DNA from: Hyalella azteca
Taxonomy: Eukaryota > Arthropoda > Malacostraca > Amphipoda > Hyalellidae
Assembly: GCF_000764305.2 (NCBI RefSeq)
Contig: NW_025947338.1
Span: 1 to 64,000, forward strand
Length of the DNA stretch: 64,000 nt
Direction: 5' to 3'
Shown here: positions 60,525 to 64,000 of the stretch, piece by piece
Position numbering within the stretch: position 1 is the first letter of the stretch
How the letters are laid out: every line of letters starts with the position of its first letter
Translations under genes and position numbers: made by a program
The notes under the pieces: model-generated
Database searches by the model: none
Told to the model about the DNA's origin: nothing
What the model saw: only the letters and a program-made list of their open reading frames with translations

Positions 60525-61657
60525 GTGAGACGTCGGGTCTGATACGCGGTGTCATTTCAGTAGTTATGTGCGTTCAGAAACTTTGGGGAATATGGTCTAG
60601 AATGATTAGATGAATAAATTTTAAGTGTTTCTATTTCAAATGTTTTCATCAGCATTTGTAACCAGTTATAAAAATTTCAATGTTTAGGACGGCATGATAG
60701 GAATAAATTGAAACAGAGTAATGCTATATAAGAATGGTTGATAATTTCGAAAGGACTAATAATTGCCTCTATTTTCTGTGTTAAGGAAAATCGGATATAT
60801 ATTTAGGTTTGTGTGAAGATCCGATGCTTATTCTATATTATTCCTGTAGCTTCCATGAGCTTTAGCAAGTAGAAAACCTGTTTATTTACAGCCATTGCAA
60901 TGTTTCAAATAATTTCATGATATTACATATTTCGAATATTAAATTTTGTTCCCGCGCTTTTGCGAACTTCTTTACCGTTTAACGCATACGTGCTGGAAAA
61001 TTTGTTCCACTTTATCTTCGCACATCTGCATGTGACAGCAACATCTTGACCATTCGATAAAATTACTAGCATGGCACCCGCGTTATCAAAATTTTGTATT
61101 CGTTCATAATTTTTTCTCAACTCATTTATTTTCTGTTAGTTTGAAATTTTTTGTTATTGCAGGGGCCTATAAATATTTCACAAAATTTGTGTACACGATA
61201 TTACCTCACTCATCGATTCGCGTCACTCAATACCTAAGATATCTTCTAATTTTTCCCGCAATCTGAGTGCTCAATCATAGAAAATATTATTTAAAAACCG
61301 TTTCCGAAAATTCCCTGTAGCACGTTAGTATAAAGGCTTATTGAGACGGCCTTCCTTGTGGTTCTATATGAGTTCATAATTTCATTCATGATTTTAAATT
61401 CTCATAGAGTTGAAAAAATATATTTCAAACAGTGTGGCATTATGTTATGGCGAATGTAAATGAAAAAGGAATGTAATTTTATGCAGTAGAGAATCAAAAA
61501 AACATTAAACATTCAAAATAAATCCGCGAATATTGTCATTATGATGTTAAATTATATAAAGAAGCAGGCGCGGGAGCGACTAGACGGCGCCATTGCTTTC
61601 ATCCTCCGTCTCCGCGCGAGGGAAGAGCCGTGCAGTCCCCGGCAATGCGTACTTTTT
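60525..61657. other. Non-coding interval
   Basis: No gene recognised. Confidence 0.5.
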
Positions 61658-61805
61658 TAGCGCATTTTCTCATTTATGGAAAAAATGCACTATTGTGATC
61701 ACCATGTCCGTCCGTCCGTCTGTCCGTCTGTCCGTCCGTGACTTCACGTTTTCGTCGACGAGAAAATGCGCTCTCTGGCACTCACTGCAGCGAGTACTGA
61801 GTTAT
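61658..61805 (+). mobile_element. Interspersed short element, copy 5 (MITE-like)
   Basis: Full-length copy: AGCGCATTTTCTCATTTATG, a TCCGTCCGTCCGTCTGTCCG core, TTTTCGTCGACGAGAAAATG and CACTCACTGCAGCGAGTACT, where one base breaks the palindrome found in the other copies. A 164-codon frame (61593-62087) runs through the element and the CT-rich sequence after it and is not considered a gene. Confidence 0.8.
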
Positions 61806-62247
61806 ATATATGTATATTTAAACTTCCAACTGTTACTATGGCGAATTTCTCCTCGCTGCCTTGCTTTTTTTTATCCCGACTACTCTTTCCCTCACTCCCT
61901 CTCCCTCTCTCTCTTTATATTTCTTGTTCGCTTATATAGCCTCTCGCTGCTAGATACTGCGGCTTTTTTAGATCCTATTTCATCTCTCCAATTTTCATCG
62001 ATATGTCGTTCACATCTCAGTACCCTGCCGATTATATTTTTCACATCCTTTACGCCAACAAATGATATTTTAATTCATGCTATATAGAGTCTAAAATCTT
62101 TATTGTTGGCTCCCTAATTATTTAACATTTTCTCTGTCCCCGCATCATTTATCATCATGTACAAATTTGTGGCTTACAATAAATAATTAGAATAACATTT
62201 TAAGAAAGTTTTTATTGGTTTATATAACGTAAATCGTAATCGGTCTC
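61806..62247. other. Non-coding, CT-rich then AT-rich
   Basis: A pyrimidine run (CTCCCTCTCCCTCTCTCTCT) lies at 61895-61915. Nothing else recognised. Confidence 0.5.
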
Positions 62248-62470
62248 AAGCCGCAACGACTGTCGAGTGGCGAGTCTCACGTCAGCCACAACTGTCGAGT
62301 GGCGAGTCTCACGTCAGCCACAACTGTCGAGTGGCGAGTCTCACGTCAGCCACAACTGTCGAGTGGCGAGTCTCACGTCAGAGCCAGCCACGACTGTCGA
62401 GTGGCGAGTCTCACGCTAGCCACGACTGTCGAGAAGCGAGTCTCACGCCAGCCACGACTGTCGATTGTCT
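62248..62470 (+). repeat. 32-bp minisatellite, seven copies
   Basis: TCGAGTGGCGAGTCTCACGT recurs at 62263, 62295, 62327, 62359, 62397, 62429 and 62461 (as TCGATTG). The period is 32 bp apart from one 38-bp interval caused by a 6-bp insertion (GAGCCA type). Central units are identical and right-hand units diverged. Confidence 0.92.
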
Positions 62471-62737
62471 ATCGTGCTACCAGGTTAAGTAAACTCTTGC
62501 ATGTAAAATACGGCTCCTAATTTAAAGCAAAAAAATCCCAAATGTTATAGCCCACCATTTTTTCCGTGATTCAAAATTAACGTGGTTGTAGCAGCAGTTG
62601 ACATTGTTTTAGCTTCTATGCAAATATAATTCCTATCATCTAATACTGACCAAACTATTAGTTTTCTTTTCCTCCATATAGGTTTTCCTTCGTGCAAGAA
62701 AGTTTTTCATTACACATGCTGTTTATTTTTGTCTTAG

Positions 62738-62888
62738 GTTATGCAACTTGAAGTAACTTGTATCAGGTGGACGATACAAGCGTCGCACGATCGCACTTTC
62801 CCTTCTGCTAGGCACGCTCAACTTGAGTTGCGTCATTCATCCGGTCATTCAGCGACTTTAATTCAAATTTTTTACGTCAACCTGACCT
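62738..62888 (+). CDS. Candidate exon, unassigned
   Basis: A 151-bp open segment follows an acceptor-like TTTATTTTTGTCTTAG (AG at 62736-62737) and ends at a strong donor GACCT/GTAAGT (62889-62894). The frame begins at phase 0, which would be compatible with the phase-0 end of the candidate exon at 60277-60524. The 50-residue product (MQLEVTCIRWTIQ... to ...FYVNLT) is not recognised. Splice-site quality is the main evidence, and such pairs occur by chance in long intergenic DNA. Confidence 0.2.
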
Positions 62889-64000
62889 GTAAGTCGAAAT
62901 TATTCTTCACCTCAATTGTTTCGTTCGTTCGTTAATTTTCAATTGTATTTTTTGACACTTGCGAAATTTTAAAGGTGCTCATCTTGCAGATTCCTGCTTC
63001 GGAATAGTTTTCTCTAAATGAGCCAGGACAATTATTAACGGCCGAAGCGAGATGCCCATGTGCTGGAAAAAATAACGAGAAAGCGTTTGAAAAATGTGCT
63101 GGAACAGAGAAATGTAACGGGAGAATAATTTTGTCCAGGTATTTTATATGTGTTTCAGATTTTATGAAACGTTACGAGATGGTTCATTACAAAACGAGAC
63201 GCTTTTCGGGCCACTAAAACTAGTATCAGTCATGAAAAAAATGTGCGCTACAACTTTACAAAGCAAAAATAAAAAAAAACCATCAATGACTTTAATAAAC
63301 GCTTCAAGAGGTAAAGGGTCTTACCCAACCGAATTAACCTCCCAAAACGAGTACACATCTAGCCTATTAGTTTATTGTTGTTTTCATATATTGCCTTCGT
63401 GTGCGAGACTTAATAGCTTATATGGTGTGTAATATCCATCCACATAAACACCGAAGCTCTTTACCCCAAAATATATAGATAAGTACGTTTCCCATAACTG
63501 ATTATAATAATAGTGTATAGATATTATAAAGTAAGGCTCTTAGCCTACATCAATAAATGGGACGCAAATTGAAGCGAGGATGTTGTCCGAAAATGGAAGT
63601 GCGTGTGAGCTTTGCACGGGAAAGCCTTTCGTAAGTGCCATAGCGGTCACGAATTTCCAAACACGTTCTTGTCATTTTTACTCGGCGAGTGCGTGTTATT
63701 GAAGGTAAAAGGACTTTACGAGGCAGAAAATATGTACCAAGCAAAGGACTTCTCAATAAAAGTCTCCATTAAAGACTCACCTGAGGTCGCTTGGTCGAGC
63801 AATGCCATCGGAAATTAAGATGCTGTCCGCGCCATGTGTTCTCGTTGATGCACTTTTACATTATTTTTTATGTTTGCAGCACGATCCTTATAGTTTAATG
63901 TCCATTTCACCTAATGGTATGCATGACTACAAACGTGCCTCAACAATAAATCTCACATATGTGTTTATTTAATTTCATTATCAAATAAATTCGCCATTAT
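62889..64000. other. Non-coding or unassigned
   Basis: No gene confidently recognised. A plus-strand frame (63148-63432) follows an acceptor-like TATATGTGTTTCAG at 63145-63158 but cannot be assigned, and frames at 63550-63818 overlap on both strands. Confidence 0.4.

Noticed and set aside
61593..62087. 164-codon plus-strand ORF with an SVRPSVRLSVRDF segment
   Set aside because: The central part is the simple-repeat core of the interspersed element, and the rest is CT-rich sequence translated as Ser/Leu/Phe; no family resemblance.
63148..63432. ORF after TATATGTGTTTCAG with YETLRDGSLQNETLFG, reminiscent of part of a CUB domain
   Set aside because: Only one half-motif fits, the expected cysteine after LFG is missing, and the frame would not match the phase of the candidate exon at 62738-62888.

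Overview
The window is AT-rich, gene-poor, repeat-rich animal genomic DNA, almost certainly from an insect. There are no operons, ribosome-binding sites or dense ORFs, and nearly every open frame is short and accidental. The one gene I can name with confidence is an intronless Enhancer-of-split type bHLH-Orange repressor (40058-40975, + strand, 305 aa, ending in WRPW). Its N-terminus and bHLH resemble the insect E(spl) m-beta/m-gamma class. I cannot fix the insect order from this window.

Layout. 1-30 kb is non-coding and carries a 33-bp minisatellite (5.4 kb), GAGAC/GTCTC-rich blocks in opposite orientation (7.0 and 8.8-9.1 kb), perfect palindromes (7.8 kb), a possible tRNA-derived fragment (10.1 kb), a 64-bp dispersed repeat (12.9 and 19.0 kb), nested duplications (21.7-24.1 kb) and an 82-bp tandem array (25.6 kb). 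27.3-38.6 kb is dominated by duplicated sequence. Single N bases at 31692 and 37066 fall exactly on duplication boundaries, which suggests that an alternative haplotype contig was placed in line with the primary one. 38.6-41.4 kb is the E(spl) gene with an E-box-containing upstream region, a TATA/Inr promoter and two K-box motifs in the presumed 3' UTR. 41.4-64 kb is again mostly non-coding: a 44.3 kb repeat, a 70-bp minisatellite ending at an N (45936), a 39-bp repeat just after it, a degenerate 25-bp array at 52 kb, a roughly 2-kb duplicated block split by an N at 57140, a 32-bp array at 62.3 kb, and two weak exon candidates (60.3 and 62.7 kb).

A short interspersed element with AGCGCATTTTCTC / GAGAAAATGCGCT inverted repeats and a CCGT/CTGT-rich core occurs five times (four loci if the haplotype reading is right).

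Function. The E(spl) gene is expected to be a Notch-responsive repressor that recruits Groucho through WRPW and is restrained after transcription through its K boxes. I found no other E(spl)-complex member and no recognisable Bearded-family gene, and no convincing new biological system. The strongest unusual signals are the assembly-structure signature, the high-GC segment at 36.5 kb and several well-formed palindromes.
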